From contig QXCQ01000073.1 of the NCBI GenBank assembly GCA_003576535.1, forward strand, positions 1-55,847: a DNA stretch of 55,847 nt. Direction: 5' to 3'. Origin of the DNA: Nakamurella silvestris. Its GTDB lineage: Bacteria > Actinomycetota > Actinomycetes > Mycobacteriales > Nakamurellaceae. The number at the start of each line of letters is the position of its first letter. Position 1 is the first letter of the stretch. The translations under genes and the position numbers were made by a program. A model generated the notes under the pieces. The model was given only the letters and a program-made list of their open reading frames with translations. It was not told the origin of the DNA and made no database searches. Positions 19,140 through 27,040 of the stretch are shown in pieces.

Positions 19140-19594
19140 GTAGCCGGTGTGGTCTCCGCCGGGCTTCCGGTGAGGAAGACCAAGCGGAACTTGCCGATCT
19201 GGACCTCGTCGCCGTTGGCCAGCCCGCTCGAGTCGACGGCTTCCCGGTTGACGTACGTTCCGTTCAGGGAACCGATGTCGGCGACCTCGAAGCCGTTGTC
19301 GGTGCGCCGGAACTCGGCGTGCCGACGGGAGACCGTCACGTCGTCGAGGAAGATGTCGCTCTCGGGGTGGCGACCCGCTGTGGTCAGCGCACGATCGAGA
19401 ACGTACCGGGAGCCGGCATTGGGACCACGTTTGACTACCAGCAGCGCCGTGCCCGGCGCCAGGGTGTCCAACCCCTCGATACCCGAAACCGCTGGTAGGG
19501 CACCCGTGTCAGGTTCCGCTTCGGCCTGGTTGACCAGACCACCGGCGAAAATCGATGTCGAGGTCACTCCGCTATCGCGGTCGCTCTCCGTCAC
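19136..19594 (-). CDS. garA: FHA-domain metabolic regulator GarA
   Basis: A 152-residue cytoplasmic protein which in mycobacteria restrains 2-oxoglutarate dehydrogenase and NAD-glutamate dehydrogenase until phosphorylated by PknB/PknG. The FHA domain covers about residues 50-140 (AGRHPESDIFLDDVTVSRRHAEF, then IGSLNGTYVN). The N-terminal phospho-site, ETTSVF in mycobacteria, reads TSTSIF here (residues 11-16): the second Thr (T13) is kept and the first is Ser. GTG 19594 has GGGGAG upstream. Confidence 0.92.
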   Translation of the reverse strand: MTESDRDSGVTSTSIFAGGLVNQAEAEPDTGALPAVSGIEGLDTLAPGTALLVVKRGPNAGSRYVLDRALTTAGRHPESDIFLDDVTVSRRHAEFRRTDNGFEVADIGSLNGTYVNREAVDSSGLANGDEVQIGKFRLVFLTGSPAETTPAT

Positions 19595-19635
19595 CTGCGA
19601 ACTCCCCTACTTGTTCCTTCGAAAAAAGAGTCAAC

Positions 19636-19647
19636 GGTTGATCAACC
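19636..19647. promoter_or_regulatory. Perfect 12-bp palindrome upstream of garA
   Basis: GGTTGATCAACC is its own complement and lies 42 bases upstream of the garA start, beside TTGACT (19629-19634, minus), a possible -35. It may be an operator; the binding protein is unknown. Confidence 0.4.
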
Positions 19648-19766
19648 CTGACCTCAATGACCGTACCGTGCCGACGGCACCTGCGGCACCGCTACCCGCT
19701 GATCGACTTCGATGCGGCGGGGCGGACCCGGCGCTCCCCGGTCGGCTTACCCGGGGAGCGAACTCC

Positions 19767-20150
19767 TCACGCCTCGCCGATGGTGTCCGCGTAGGCGTCG
19801 GCGTCGAGCAGCTCGTCCAGGGCGCCCTGATCGGCCAGTTCCAGTTCGAACATCCAGCCGTCGCCGTAGGGATCGGAGTTCACCAGTTCCGGCGCGGACT
19901 CCAGTGCCTCGTTGACCGCCGTCACCGTCCCGGTGAGCGGGGAGAAGATCTCCGACACCGACTTCGTCGATTCCACCTCGCCGACCGAATCCCCCGACTC
20001 GATCGTCTCGCCGATCCCGGGCAGCTGGACGAACACGATGTCGCCGAGGGCGCCCTGGGCGTAGTCGGTGATCCCGATCCGGACGACACCCTCCGCGCCG
20101 GTGCGAACCCACTCATGGTCGGTGCTGTAACGAAGGTCCTCTGGAATCAC
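19767..20150 (-). CDS. gcvH: Glycine cleavage system H protein
   Basis: A 127-residue lipoyl carrier that shuttles the aminomethyl group between GcvP, GcvT and Lpd. The lipoylated lysine lies in VESTKSVSEIFSP, and the N-terminus IPEDLRYSTDHEWV is typical. The start is GTG at 20150, with GAGAGG 13 bases upstream; the longer open frame (to 20312) is Pro/Arg-rich noise. It lies upstream of garA in the conserved order. The 210-base gap before it contains three GGAACTCGG words and no gene. Confidence 0.95.
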   Translation of the reverse strand: MIPEDLRYSTDHEWVRTGAEGVVRIGITDYAQGALGDIVFVQLPGIGETIESGDSVGEVESTKSVSEIFSPLTGTVTAVNEALESAPELVNSDPYGDGWMFELELADQGALDELLDADAYADTIGEA

Positions 20151-20360
20151 GGTGCGTGCCTCTCGATGCGCTGGGGTGGGCCTGGGCTCACGGTCTGGGT
20201 CTGGTCTGCGAGCCGCAGGGGGCGGGGGGGAACTCGGTACAGCAAACAGTGCAGGAACTCGGGTGCGGGAACTCGGGGAGGGCGGACGATGTGAGCGCGG
20301 TCCTGGCAGCACACCGGTGCAGCGGACGCATCCTGACGATAGTGCCCCATCGGGGCCCGG

Positions 20361-21212
20361 TTAACCCACCGGACGGGCGAAGGTCGGCGTCCTCACCGGC
20401 CGGAGCACGCTGATCGTCATCGAGTCGGACTGGGTCAGATCCATCGTCCCGTTGGCCCGCCGCACCGTGTCCCCCACCCCGCCCGGGATGTTCATCGCGG
20501 CGGACAGGGTAGGCGGATCGCCGATGGCCCTGATCACGTACGGGGCGGAGATCGGTGTGCCGTCCACCAGGATCCCGCCGGCCTGACCGGTGAACGCCGA
20601 CTCCACCCCGATCCGGACCTGGCCGACCTGCACGGCCTCGGCACCGGCGTTGCGGAGCTCCTGCAGGGCACCGAGCAGCACCTCGGGGGTGATGGCCGAT
20701 TCGGGATCGGCGAGGGTGAGCACGATGCCCGGCCCGGTGGCCGCCGCCGTCCCGGCCAGGATGCCGAGGGTGGAGGCCCGGCGCTGCGCCTCCGCGAGGG
20801 CCTGGGCCGAACTCGCCCCGCCCCGCCGCAGCGTGTTCAGGGATTCGCTCAGGTCGGCGATCTCGGCCATCAGCTCGTCCTCCCGGCGCTGGACGCCGTC
20901 GAGGATCGCCACCAGGTCCTGCGGGCGGGCGGTCGACAGGGCGTCGCCGTCCTGGGTCCGGCGGACCTGGATGATGATCGCGAAGCCCAGGCTCAGGCAG
21001 AGCACCGCGATCAGCAGGTGGGACACCAGGCGCTGGCGCTTGTCCGGGCCCGCCTGGTCCGGGACCGGCTCCTGCCCCCGGTCCTGGTCGGGTCTCGGCG
21101 CGGTTTGAGGCACCGCGGTCCGGTCGGGCGCGGTCTGAGCCGACGCGGCCTGAGCCGACAACTCGGCCGGCGCATCCGGTGCGGACCCCGGCGGTCGGAT
21201 CGGTTCAACCAC
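20361..21212 (-). CDS. DUF881 protein (Rv1825-like)
   Basis: A 283-residue membrane protein of a family kept with the division/phospholipid block in actinobacteria and also found near division genes in Firmicutes. A Pro/Gln/Ala-rich cytoplasmic start (about 1-58) precedes one membrane helix (about 63-82). A coiled coil (DLVAILDGVQRREDELMAEIADL) and the extracytoplasmic DUF881 domain follow (GPGIVLTLADPESAITPEVLLGALQELRNAGAEAVQVG). The GTG at 21212 lies 2 bases after the small-basic-protein stop. Confidence 0.88.
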   Translation of the reverse strand: MVEPIRPPGSAPDAPAELSAQAASAQTAPDRTAVPQTAPRPDQDRGQEPVPDQAGPDKRQRLVSHLLIAVLCLSLGFAIIIQVRRTQDGDALSTARPQDLVAILDGVQRREDELMAEIADLSESLNTLRRGGASSAQALAEAQRRASTLGILAGTAAATGPGIVLTLADPESAITPEVLLGALQELRNAGAEAVQVGQVRIGVESAFTGQAGGILVDGTPISAPYVIRAIGDPPTLSAAMNIPGGVGDTVRRANGTMDLTQSDSMTISVLRPVRTPTFARPVG

Positions 21213-21214
21213 GA

Positions 21215-21547
21215 TCAGGCCTTGAAGATGTGACGGCGGATGGCGGCGGCGTTGCCGAAGATCCGGATGCCCAGGACGACCACGACGGCCGTGGAGAGCT
21301 GGGACCCGACCCCGAGCTGGTCACCGAGGAACACGATGAACGCGGCGACCACGACGTTCGCGACGAAGGAGACCACGAACACCTTCGCGTCGAAGATGTC
21401 GGAGAGTTTGGCGCGCAACCCCCCGAAGACCGCGTCGAGGGCCGCGACCACGGCGATCGGCAGGTACGGGGCCAGCCAGTCGGGAACGGTCGGGCCGGTG
21501 AACAGGCCGAGGGCGATCCCGGCGATGAGGGCGAGAACTGCATACAC
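21215..21547 (-). CDS. sbp: Small basic protein, DUF1290 (Rv1824-like)
   Basis: A 110-residue protein with about three hydrophobic helices (VYAVLALIAGIALGLF; YLPIAVVAALDAVFGGL; VFVVSFVANVVVAAFIVFL). The DUF1290 signature is the loop DAVFGGLRAKLSDIFDAKVF. It is set between two DUF881 genes, as in mycobacteria. GTG 21547 is chosen because it gives the family start VYAVLAL; GGAAGAAG lies about 12 bases upstream. Function is unknown; a link to the division machinery is inferred from gene order. Confidence 0.88.
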   Translation of the reverse strand: MYAVLALIAGIALGLFTGPTVPDWLAPYLPIAVVAALDAVFGGLRAKLSDIFDAKVFVVSFVANVVVAAFIVFLGDQLGVGSQLSTAVVVVLGIRIFGNAAAIRRHIFKA

Positions 21548-21567
21548 GTGTGTCGTCTTCTTCCGGT

Positions 21568-22620
21568 TCAGCTGGCGGGCGCGGACGTTACCGTGCGGGT
21601 CGGTTCGGTACCGGTGAGGTCGGTGGTGCCGGTGGCGGTCTCCCCCGGATCTGTGGTGGTGGTCACCGGATCGGGCCCGCTCGGTGTCCGGGTGCCGCCG
21701 GCCTGACTGCTGTTGGCCTGGGTGCTGTTGGCCTGACTGCTGTTGGCCTGGGAGCTGCCGACACTGCGCACGTAGCGGGCGTCCACCGCCGGGGCCGCGG
21801 CCAGTTTCAGGTCGTCGGCGACGGTGACGTCGAACCCGATGCCGTAGAGCTGGACGAAGGCGGTGAACCGGGCGAACCCGAGGGTGTTGACGAACCGCGG
21901 GTGGAGTTTGGCCGGGTCGCCGATGGCCTCGACCGTCAGCGGCCACAGGACCGGCCGGTTGTCCACCAGGATCGCACTGCCCGCCTGCCGGATCGCGCTG
22001 GTCACCCGCAGCCGGACCCCGCCGACGGAGATGGCCTCGGCCCCGGCGGACCACAGCCCGTTGACCATCACCTGGAGGTCCTTGTCCAGGATCGTTCCCT
22101 CCCCGGTGGCCGCCTTCGGATCGGTCAGCAGGATGCTCAGCCCCGGGCCGGTCACCGCGACCTGGGCGTTCATCTCCTCCAGGGTTGCGAGTTCGCGCAG
22201 CGGGCCGGCGGTGCCGAGGGCGGACTGGCGGGCGCGCAGGTCCGCGCCGAGGGCGCTCACCGAGGCTGCGAGCAGATCCTCCCGGTCCTGGGCCGCGGAG
22301 ATGTCGACCACCAGGGCGCTGCGGACCTGGTCCACCTTCGGGGCGTTGGCCCGGGTGTTGGCGGCCGCGATGCCCAGCAGGATCCCGAGCAGGATCGACC
22401 CACCGGCGAGCCAGGCCACCGCACGGCGACCGGCCCTGCGGGCGTTCTGTCCGGCCGTGCCGTCCCGGTGCGCCCCCTCGGCGGCGTGGTGATGTTCGCG
22501 GGCCGCGGCCTTGCGGGCGGCGGCCCGGGCGTACCCCGGATCGAGCGTGTCCGACATCAGCGTCGCCAGCAGCGGCGGCGGCGGATTCCGTTTCACGGCC
22601 TTCTCGGGAACGTCAGCCAC
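21568..22620 (-). CDS. DUF881 protein (Rv1823-like)
   Basis: A 350-residue paralogue of the protein at 20361. A cytoplasmic start contains a His-rich patch (EHHHAAEG). One membrane helix (about 66-86) and a short coiled coil precede the DUF881 domain (GPGLSILLTDPKAATGEGTILDKDLQVMVNGLW). After about residue 288 comes a low-complexity tail with four tandem pentapeptides (SQANS type), written by a 15-bp minisatellite at 21701-21760. The GTG start at 22620 overlaps the end of pgsA2 by 8 bases. Confidence 0.85.
   Translation of the reverse strand: MADVPEKAVKRNPPPPLLATLMSDTLDPGYARAAARKAAAREHHHAAEGAHRDGTAGQNARRAGRRAVAWLAGGSILLGILLGIAAANTRANAPKVDQVRSALVVDISAAQDREDLLAASVSALGADLRARQSALGTAGPLRELATLEEMNAQVAVTGPGLSILLTDPKAATGEGTILDKDLQVMVNGLWSAGAEAISVGGVRLRVTSAIRQAGSAILVDNRPVLWPLTVEAIGDPAKLHPRFVNTLGFARFTAFVQLYGIGFDVTVADDLKLAAAPAVDARYVRSVGSSQANSSQANSTQANSSQAGGTRTPSGPDPVTTTTDPGETATGTTDLTGTEPTRTVTSAPAS
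21701..21760. repeat. 15-bp in-frame minisatellite in the DUF881 gene
   Basis: Four contiguous 15-base units, alternating ACTGCTGTTG and GGTGCTGTTG forms after GCCTG; the last unit is diverged. It encodes SSQAN-type pentapeptides in the protein tail. Confidence 0.85.
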
Positions 22621-23233
22621 CCGTGACGCTCCGCACGTCCGGCCGCAGTTCGGGTGCCACCACCGGTGCGTTCCGCGCGGCCCAGATGACCTGGTTCAGG
22701 TAGAGCCACCCGGCCCAGAGATAGAGGAAGACCCCCCAGCCGGTGAAGGCGTAGGCGACCGGTTCGACGACCGGGGTGGCCCACCAGTCGAGTTCGGCCC
22801 AGAGCAGCAGCGGCAGCGCGTAGAGGAGGCAGAAGGTGGCCGCCTTGCCCAGGTAGTGGACCTTGTAGGGCGGGTATCCGCGTCGGGTGAGCACGGGGAG
22901 GGCGAGGGTGAGGATCAGATCGCGGCCCAGGATCAGGGCTGCCACCCACCAGGGGATGATGTCGCGGATCACGAAGGCGACCAGGGTGGCGATGACGTAC
23001 AGCCGGTCGGCGAGCGGGTCGAGCAGCTCACCGAGTTTGGAGAACTGGTTGAGCAGGCGCGCGAGTTTGCCGTCGGCCCAGTCGGAGAAGGCGCTGAAGA
23101 TCAGGACGGCGAGTGCCCAGCCGTCCTCCTTCGGCCCGAGCATCAGCCACAGGAGCAGGGGCACCCCGAGCAGCCGGATGAAGGACAGCAGGTTGGGGAT
23201 GGTCCACACCCGATATCCGACGGGTTCTGTCAC
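22613..23233 (-). CDS. pgsA2: CDP-alcohol phosphatidyltransferase (PgsA2-like)
   Basis: A 206-residue membrane enzyme that transfers a phosphatidyl group from CDP-diacylglycerol to an alcohol. The active-site motif is complete: DWADGKLARLLNQ followed by GELLDPLADR, matching DxxDGxxAR-x8-GxxxDxxxD. Five to six hydrophobic helices are visible. By synteny it is the Rv1822 type, annotated as phosphatidylglycerophosphate synthase 2. The acceptor alcohol cannot be read from sequence; a cardiolipin-synthase-like role is an alternative. GTG 23233 starts the block. Confidence 0.87.
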   Translation of the reverse strand: MTEPVGYRVWTIPNLLSFIRLLGVPLLLWLMLGPKEDGWALAVLIFSAFSDWADGKLARLLNQFSKLGELLDPLADRLYVIATLVAFVIRDIIPWWVAALILGRDLILTLALPVLTRRGYPPYKVHYLGKAATFCLLYALPLLLWAELDWWATPVVEPVAYAFTGWGVFLYLWAGWLYLNQVIWAARNAPVVAPELRPDVRSVTGG

Positions 23234-23304
23234 CGGTTCGAGTCCTTCCTGACGTCGCCATGTCCGCCGGTCGTAGGAAGTCTAGGTGAGGGTGGAAGAT
23301 TCCT

Positions 23305-23374
23305 GTTCCCGCGCACCGTGCACGGATCGGCGCACCCTGCAGAGTGCGCCGATCCCGAGACGGTGCGCGGGAAC
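23305..23374. terminator. 70-bp palindromic element, copy C
   Basis: Same 70-base length and same 12-base outer arms as the element at 1913, but with an unrelated perfect 12-bp inner stem (23324-23335 with 23344-23355) around an 8-base loop. It ends 20 bases beyond the NUDIX stop on the minus strand. Confidence 0.8.
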
Positions 23375-23393
23375 AGGGAGATCTTCGACCGAC

Positions 23394-23993
23394 TCAGGTG
23401 CGTCGCGCCCCGGAGTGCAGAAGGAACAGCCCGTAGGCGCAGATCGTCTCCGAGTCGTTGATCCGGCCGTCCAGGATCATCTGACGGAACTCCTCCTCCG
23501 GGACGAGCCGGTGCACCATGTCCGCCTCCGTGTCCTCGCGGCGGTGGGCGCCGGCGGTGAGGTCGGTGGCGTGGAACACATCCATCTGCTGGGAGCAGAA
23601 CCCGTTGGAGTTGGTCAGGCGTCCCAGGTGCCGCCAGGTCCCGGCGGTGACCCCGGTCTCCTCCACCAGCTCGGCGGCGGCGAGCTCGGCGGCGGTGCCG
23701 CCCTTGCCCGCCGGCCAACCGCCCATCGGGAACTCCCAGGACCGCTGCTGGGTCGGGTAGCGGAACTGTTCGACCAGGTGGAAGCAGCCGTCCTGCTCGG
23801 CGATCACCACCGCGAAATCCGGTTTGTCGACCACACCGTAGGTCCCCCGTGTGCCGTCGGGCAGCTCGAAGGTGTCCTCCCGCACGGACATCCACGGGTT
23901 GGCGTAGACGACGGTGCTGGCGACCTGGCGCATGTAGGACCCATCCGGATCTGCCTGACCGCTGGTGTTGGGGTGCTGTTCCATTCGAGTCAT
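23394..23993 (-). CDS. NUDIX hydrolase
   Basis: A 199-residue hydrolase, most like ADP-ribose pyrophosphatases: VVIAEQDGCFHLVEQFRYPTQQRSWEFPMGG precedes the Nudix box. The box reads G-x5-E-x7-AELVEETGV, so the usual Arg of REUxEE is Ala, while the metal-binding Glu residues are present. ATG 23993 is proposed; MEQ at 23984 is an alternative, and neither has a clear ribosome site. It is transcribed divergently from pabB, 85 bases away. Confidence 0.85.
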   Translation of the reverse strand: MTRMEQHPNTSGQADPDGSYMRQVASTVVYANPWMSVREDTFELPDGTRGTYGVVDKPDFAVVIAEQDGCFHLVEQFRYPTQQRSWEFPMGGWPAGKGGTAAELAAAELVEETGVTAGTWRHLGRLTNSNGFCSQQMDVFHATDLTAGAHRREDTEADMVHRLVPEEEFRQMILDGRINDSETICAYGLFLLHSGARRT

Positions 23994-24078
23994 TATCGTC
24001 GGGTGACGGCCGCGCGCGTCGGCCATCGCCCCGCGGGCAGTTCGGTGCGTCGCCGGACCTGAACTACCGTCAACTGCC

Positions 24079-25227
24079 ATGGCGTCATTCCCGTTCCGGA
24101 CCGTTGGCAGCGGCGAACCCGCTCGGGCCTGGGCCCACCTGGACGGGTTGCTGGCCACCGATCTGATCGACGTCGCCGACCTCGCCGAACGACCGGACGC
24201 CCTGGACGGCGGCGGCTGGTGGGCCGTGGTCGCGACCTTCGAGGGCCTGGTGCGGGCGTACCGCTTCGCGACAGTGCGACCGGCCCCGCTCCCCCGGCCG
24301 GCCAGGCCCTGGGCAGGTCCGGACCCGGGCAGCTGGTCGACCTCCCTGGACCGGGCGGGGTACATCGCCGCGGTCGGCCGGGTCCGCGATCACATCGCCG
24401 CCGGGCAGGTCTACCAGGTGAACGTCTGCCGGATGCTCACCGCACCGCTGCCCGCCGAGCTGCCTACCGCGGATCCGTCGTCGGCCGCGCCCCTCGACGG
24501 CCGCCCCACCCCCGAGGGCCTGGCCCAGATCCTCGCCGCCGGGAATCCCGCCCCGTACCAAGGGGTGATCCACACCGGCGCGGAGTGGATCGTCAGCGCC
24601 TCGCCGGAGCTGTACCTGCGCCGCGAGGGCGCACTGGTGACCTCCGCCCCGATCAAGGGAACCGCGGTCCTGGGCGAGGACTTCCAGCCCAAGGACTACC
24701 CGGAGAACGTGATGATCACCGATCTGGTGCGCAACGACCTGAACCGGGTCTGCACCCCCGACTCGGTCCGGGTGCGGACCCTGCTGGACGCCGAACCGCA
24801 TCCGGGGTTGGTGCACCTGGTGTCCACGGTCGAGGGCCGGCTCCGCCCCGGGGTGGGCTGGTCCGAGCTCCTCGGCGCGACCTTCCCTCCCGGGTCCGTC
24901 ACCGGCGCGCCGAAGATCCGGGCGCTGGAGGTGATCGCCGAACTCGAACCGGGGCCACGCGGACCCTACTGCGGCGGGATCGGCTTCGTCGACGCCGACG
25001 CCTCGCGGGCGGTCCTGGCCGTGGGGATCAGGACCTTCTTCACCCGTACCGGGTCGGCCGGGGATCGGGAGCTGTGTTTCGGCACCGGCGCCGGGATCAC
25101 CTACCCGTCGGACCCGGCGGACGAATGGGACGAGACCGAGCTGAAGGCGGGGCGGTTGATCCGGCTCGCCAGCGGTCGGCCGACCCCGGCCCGAACTGCG
25201 GGCTCACCGTTGGCCCCTATGCTCTGA
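24079..25227 (+). CDS. pabB: Aminodeoxychorismate synthase component I
   Basis: A 382-residue chorismate-binding enzyme that aminates chorismate for folate (p-aminobenzoate) synthesis. The key motif PIKGT (SAPIKGTAVLG) carries the lysine typical of PabB, where anthranilate synthase has PIAGT. Conserved VRNDLNRVC, PPGSVTGAPK and the C-terminal FGTGAGITYPSDP are present. No glutaminase (pabA) or lyase (pabC) lies next to it. ATG 24079 lacks a ribosome site, but TACCGT lies 8 bases before it (24065-24070), suggesting leaderless mRNA. Confidence 0.88.
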   Translation: MASFPFRTVGSGEPARAWAHLDGLLATDLIDVADLAERPDALDGGGWWAVVATFEGLVRAYRFATVRPAPLPRPARPWAGPDPGSWSTSLDRAGYIAAVGRVRDHIAAGQVYQVNVCRMLTAPLPAELPTADPSSAAPLDGRPTPEGLAQILAAGNPAPYQGVIHTGAEWIVSASPELYLRREGALVTSAPIKGTAVLGEDFQPKDYPENVMITDLVRNDLNRVCTPDSVRVRTLLDAEPHPGLVHLVSTVEGRLRPGVGWSELLGATFPPGSVTGAPKIRALEVIAELEPGPRGPYCGGIGFVDADASRAVLAVGIRTFFTRTGSAGDRELCFGTGAGITYPSDPADEWDETELKAGRLIRLASGRPTPARTAGSPLAPML

Positions 25228-25368
25228 ACCCAGACCGGCCGGCCGCCCGCGGATGCCCGATGTGAATGATCTTCGGGAAGTGAACTCGGCCACCGTCCGG
25301 TTGTCCGCCGGGTCCGAGGTGAGAACCTGAACCGGACAATTCGTACAACGTGAAAGTGGAGGACCCAG

Positions 25369-26304
25369 ATGCCGACAGCTCATCCGGTGTTGAAAGCCGT
25401 CATCCCGGCAGCCGGGCTCGGTACCAGGTTCCTGCCTGCAACCAAGGCGATGCCCAAGGAAATGCTCCCGGTCGTCGACAAACCCGCGATCCAGTACGTC
25501 GTCGAGGAGGCGGTGTCCGCCGGACTCGGCGATGTCCTGATGATCACCGGGCGGAACAAGCGGCCGCTGGAGGACCATTTCGACCGCAACTACGAACTCG
25601 AGGACGTGCTCACCGCCAAGGGTGACACCGGCAAACTCGCCGACGTCAACCACTCCAGCGATCTCGGGACCATCCACTACGTGCGCCAGGGGGATCCGAA
25701 GGGCCTCGGCCACGCGGTGCTGTGCGCGGCCAACCACGTCGGGGACAACTCCTTCGCGGTGCTGCTGGGTGATGACCTCATCGATGAGCGGGATCAGCTG
25801 TTGCAACGCATGGTCGAGGTCCACCGGGCGACCGGGCAGAGTGTGATCGCCCTGATCGAGGTTCCCCAGGACCAGATCAGCCTCTACGGCTGCGCCGCCG
25901 TCTCGGATCTGCCGCCCGGGCTCGACCTGGGCGAGGGGTCGGAGCCGACCGCCACCGAGGTGCGTCAGGTCACCGGCCTGGTGGAGAAGCCCGCGGTCGA
26001 GGACGCCCCCAGCAACCTGGCCGTCATCGGCCGGTACGTGCTCAACCCGGCGGTGTTCGAGGTGCTGCGTCACACCCCTCCCGGGCGCGGTGGCGAGATC
26101 CAGCTCACCGACGCCCTGGCCACCCTGATGGACACCGATGTCGCCGACGGCGGCGGGGTGCTCGGGGTGATCTTCCGTGGTCGGCGGTACGACACCGGGG
26201 ATCGGCTCGACTACCTCAAGACCGTCGTCACCCTCGCCTCCGAGCGGCACGACCTGGGTGGACCGTTGGTCGACTGGCTGAAGGAATTCGTCGCCGACAA
26301 GTAA
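25369..26304 (+). CDS. galU: UTP-glucose-1-phosphate uridylyltransferase
   Basis: A 311-residue nucleotidyltransferase making UDP-glucose for glycans and trehalose. The N-terminal signature AAGLGTRFLPATKAMPKEMLPVVDKP is exact for GalU. It continues with GLGHAVLCA, LLGDDLIDE and GEIQLTDAL. ATG 25369 follows GTGGAGG at good distance. The 141-base upstream gap has no other gene. It ends in the palindrome at 26316. Confidence 0.95.
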   Translation: MPTAHPVLKAVIPAAGLGTRFLPATKAMPKEMLPVVDKPAIQYVVEEAVSAGLGDVLMITGRNKRPLEDHFDRNYELEDVLTAKGDTGKLADVNHSSDLGTIHYVRQGDPKGLGHAVLCAANHVGDNSFAVLLGDDLIDERDQLLQRMVEVHRATGQSVIALIEVPQDQISLYGCAAVSDLPPGLDLGEGSEPTATEVRQVTGLVEKPAVEDAPSNLAVIGRYVLNPAVFEVLRHTPPGRGGEIQLTDALATLMDTDVADGGGVLGVIFRGRRYDTGDRLDYLKTVVTLASERHDLGGPLVDWLKEFVADK

Positions 26305-26315
26305 CTACCCCTCCC

Positions 26316-26385
26316 GTTCCCGCGCAGGTTGTTGCTCCTCGCGCACGTAACTACGTGCGCGAGGAGCAACACGGTGCGCGGGAAC
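26316..26385. terminator. 70-bp palindromic element, copy D
   Basis: Outer arms at 26315-26326 and 26375-26386 and a perfect 19-bp inner stem (26331-26349 with 26352-26370) around the loop AC. It lies 11 bases after the galU stop and 29 bases before the end of the convergent aldR gene. The inner stem is close to that of copies A and B. Confidence 0.85.
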
Positions 26386-26414
26386 GAGGGTCTGTGCCGG
26401 CCTGCTCGGACCGT

Positions 26415-26939
26415 CTAGAGGCCGGTCGCCTCACCGCGGTAGTGCTCGAAGATCAGGTTCGTCTCGGTCAGGGCGATCTCCGGGTGCACCGACAGCTGGT
26501 CGACCACGAAGTCCCGGAGCATGTGCGCATCGGCCGCCCCGACATGCAGCAGGAAATCGTTCGCACCGGACAGGAAGTACACGTTGTGCACCTCGGGCCG
26601 TCGGCGGATCCGGTCGAGGAAGGCCCCGATCCGCTCGCGGGCACCGGACTGGATCCGCACCGAGATCATCGCCTGCATCGGCCGACCGAGGGCCGCCTGG
26701 TCGATGTCGGCGTGGTACCCGCGGATGACGCCGGATTCCCGCAACGCGCGGATCCGGCCGAGGCAGGTGGACGGGGCGATCCCCACCTCGGCCGCCAGGG
26801 CGTTGTTGGGCATCCGCGCGTCCGCGGCCAGCAGGTTGAGGATCCGATGGTCGATCTCGTCCACCACCGGCACCGGCCGTCGAACATCCTGCGCGGAACC
26901 GGCGGCACCAGCAGCCCTGAACGAATTTTGTGACGACAT
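26415..26939 (-). CDS. aldR: Lrp/AsnC-family regulator (AldR-like)
   Basis: A 174-residue regulator: an N-terminal helix-turn-helix (DEIDHRILNLLAADARMPNNALAAEVGIAPSTCLGRIRALRESGVI) and a C-terminal RAM ligand-binding domain (MISVRIQSGARERIGAFLDRIRRRPEVHNVYFLSGANDFLLHV). It is divergent from ald with a 101-base gap, the arrangement of mycobacterial AldR, which controls alanine dehydrogenase in response to alanine and other amino acids. No ribosome site is seen; TAACAT lies 6 bases before the ATG (minus strand), so the mRNA may be leaderless. Confidence 0.85.
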   Translation of the reverse strand: MSSQNSFRAAGAAGSAQDVRRPVPVVDEIDHRILNLLAADARMPNNALAAEVGIAPSTCLGRIRALRESGVIRGYHADIDQAALGRPMQAMISVRIQSGARERIGAFLDRIRRRPEVHNVYFLSGANDFLLHVGAADAHMLRDFVVDQLSVHPEIALTETNLIFEHYRGEATGL

Positions 26940-27040
26940 TGTCCGATGTTAACGAATCTTCTGCAGAACTCTTCCGCTGAATCAGCGTGAAGTTCCACAA
27001 TTGTCTCCGCCCACAAGGCCCATCACATCAGGAGACGATC

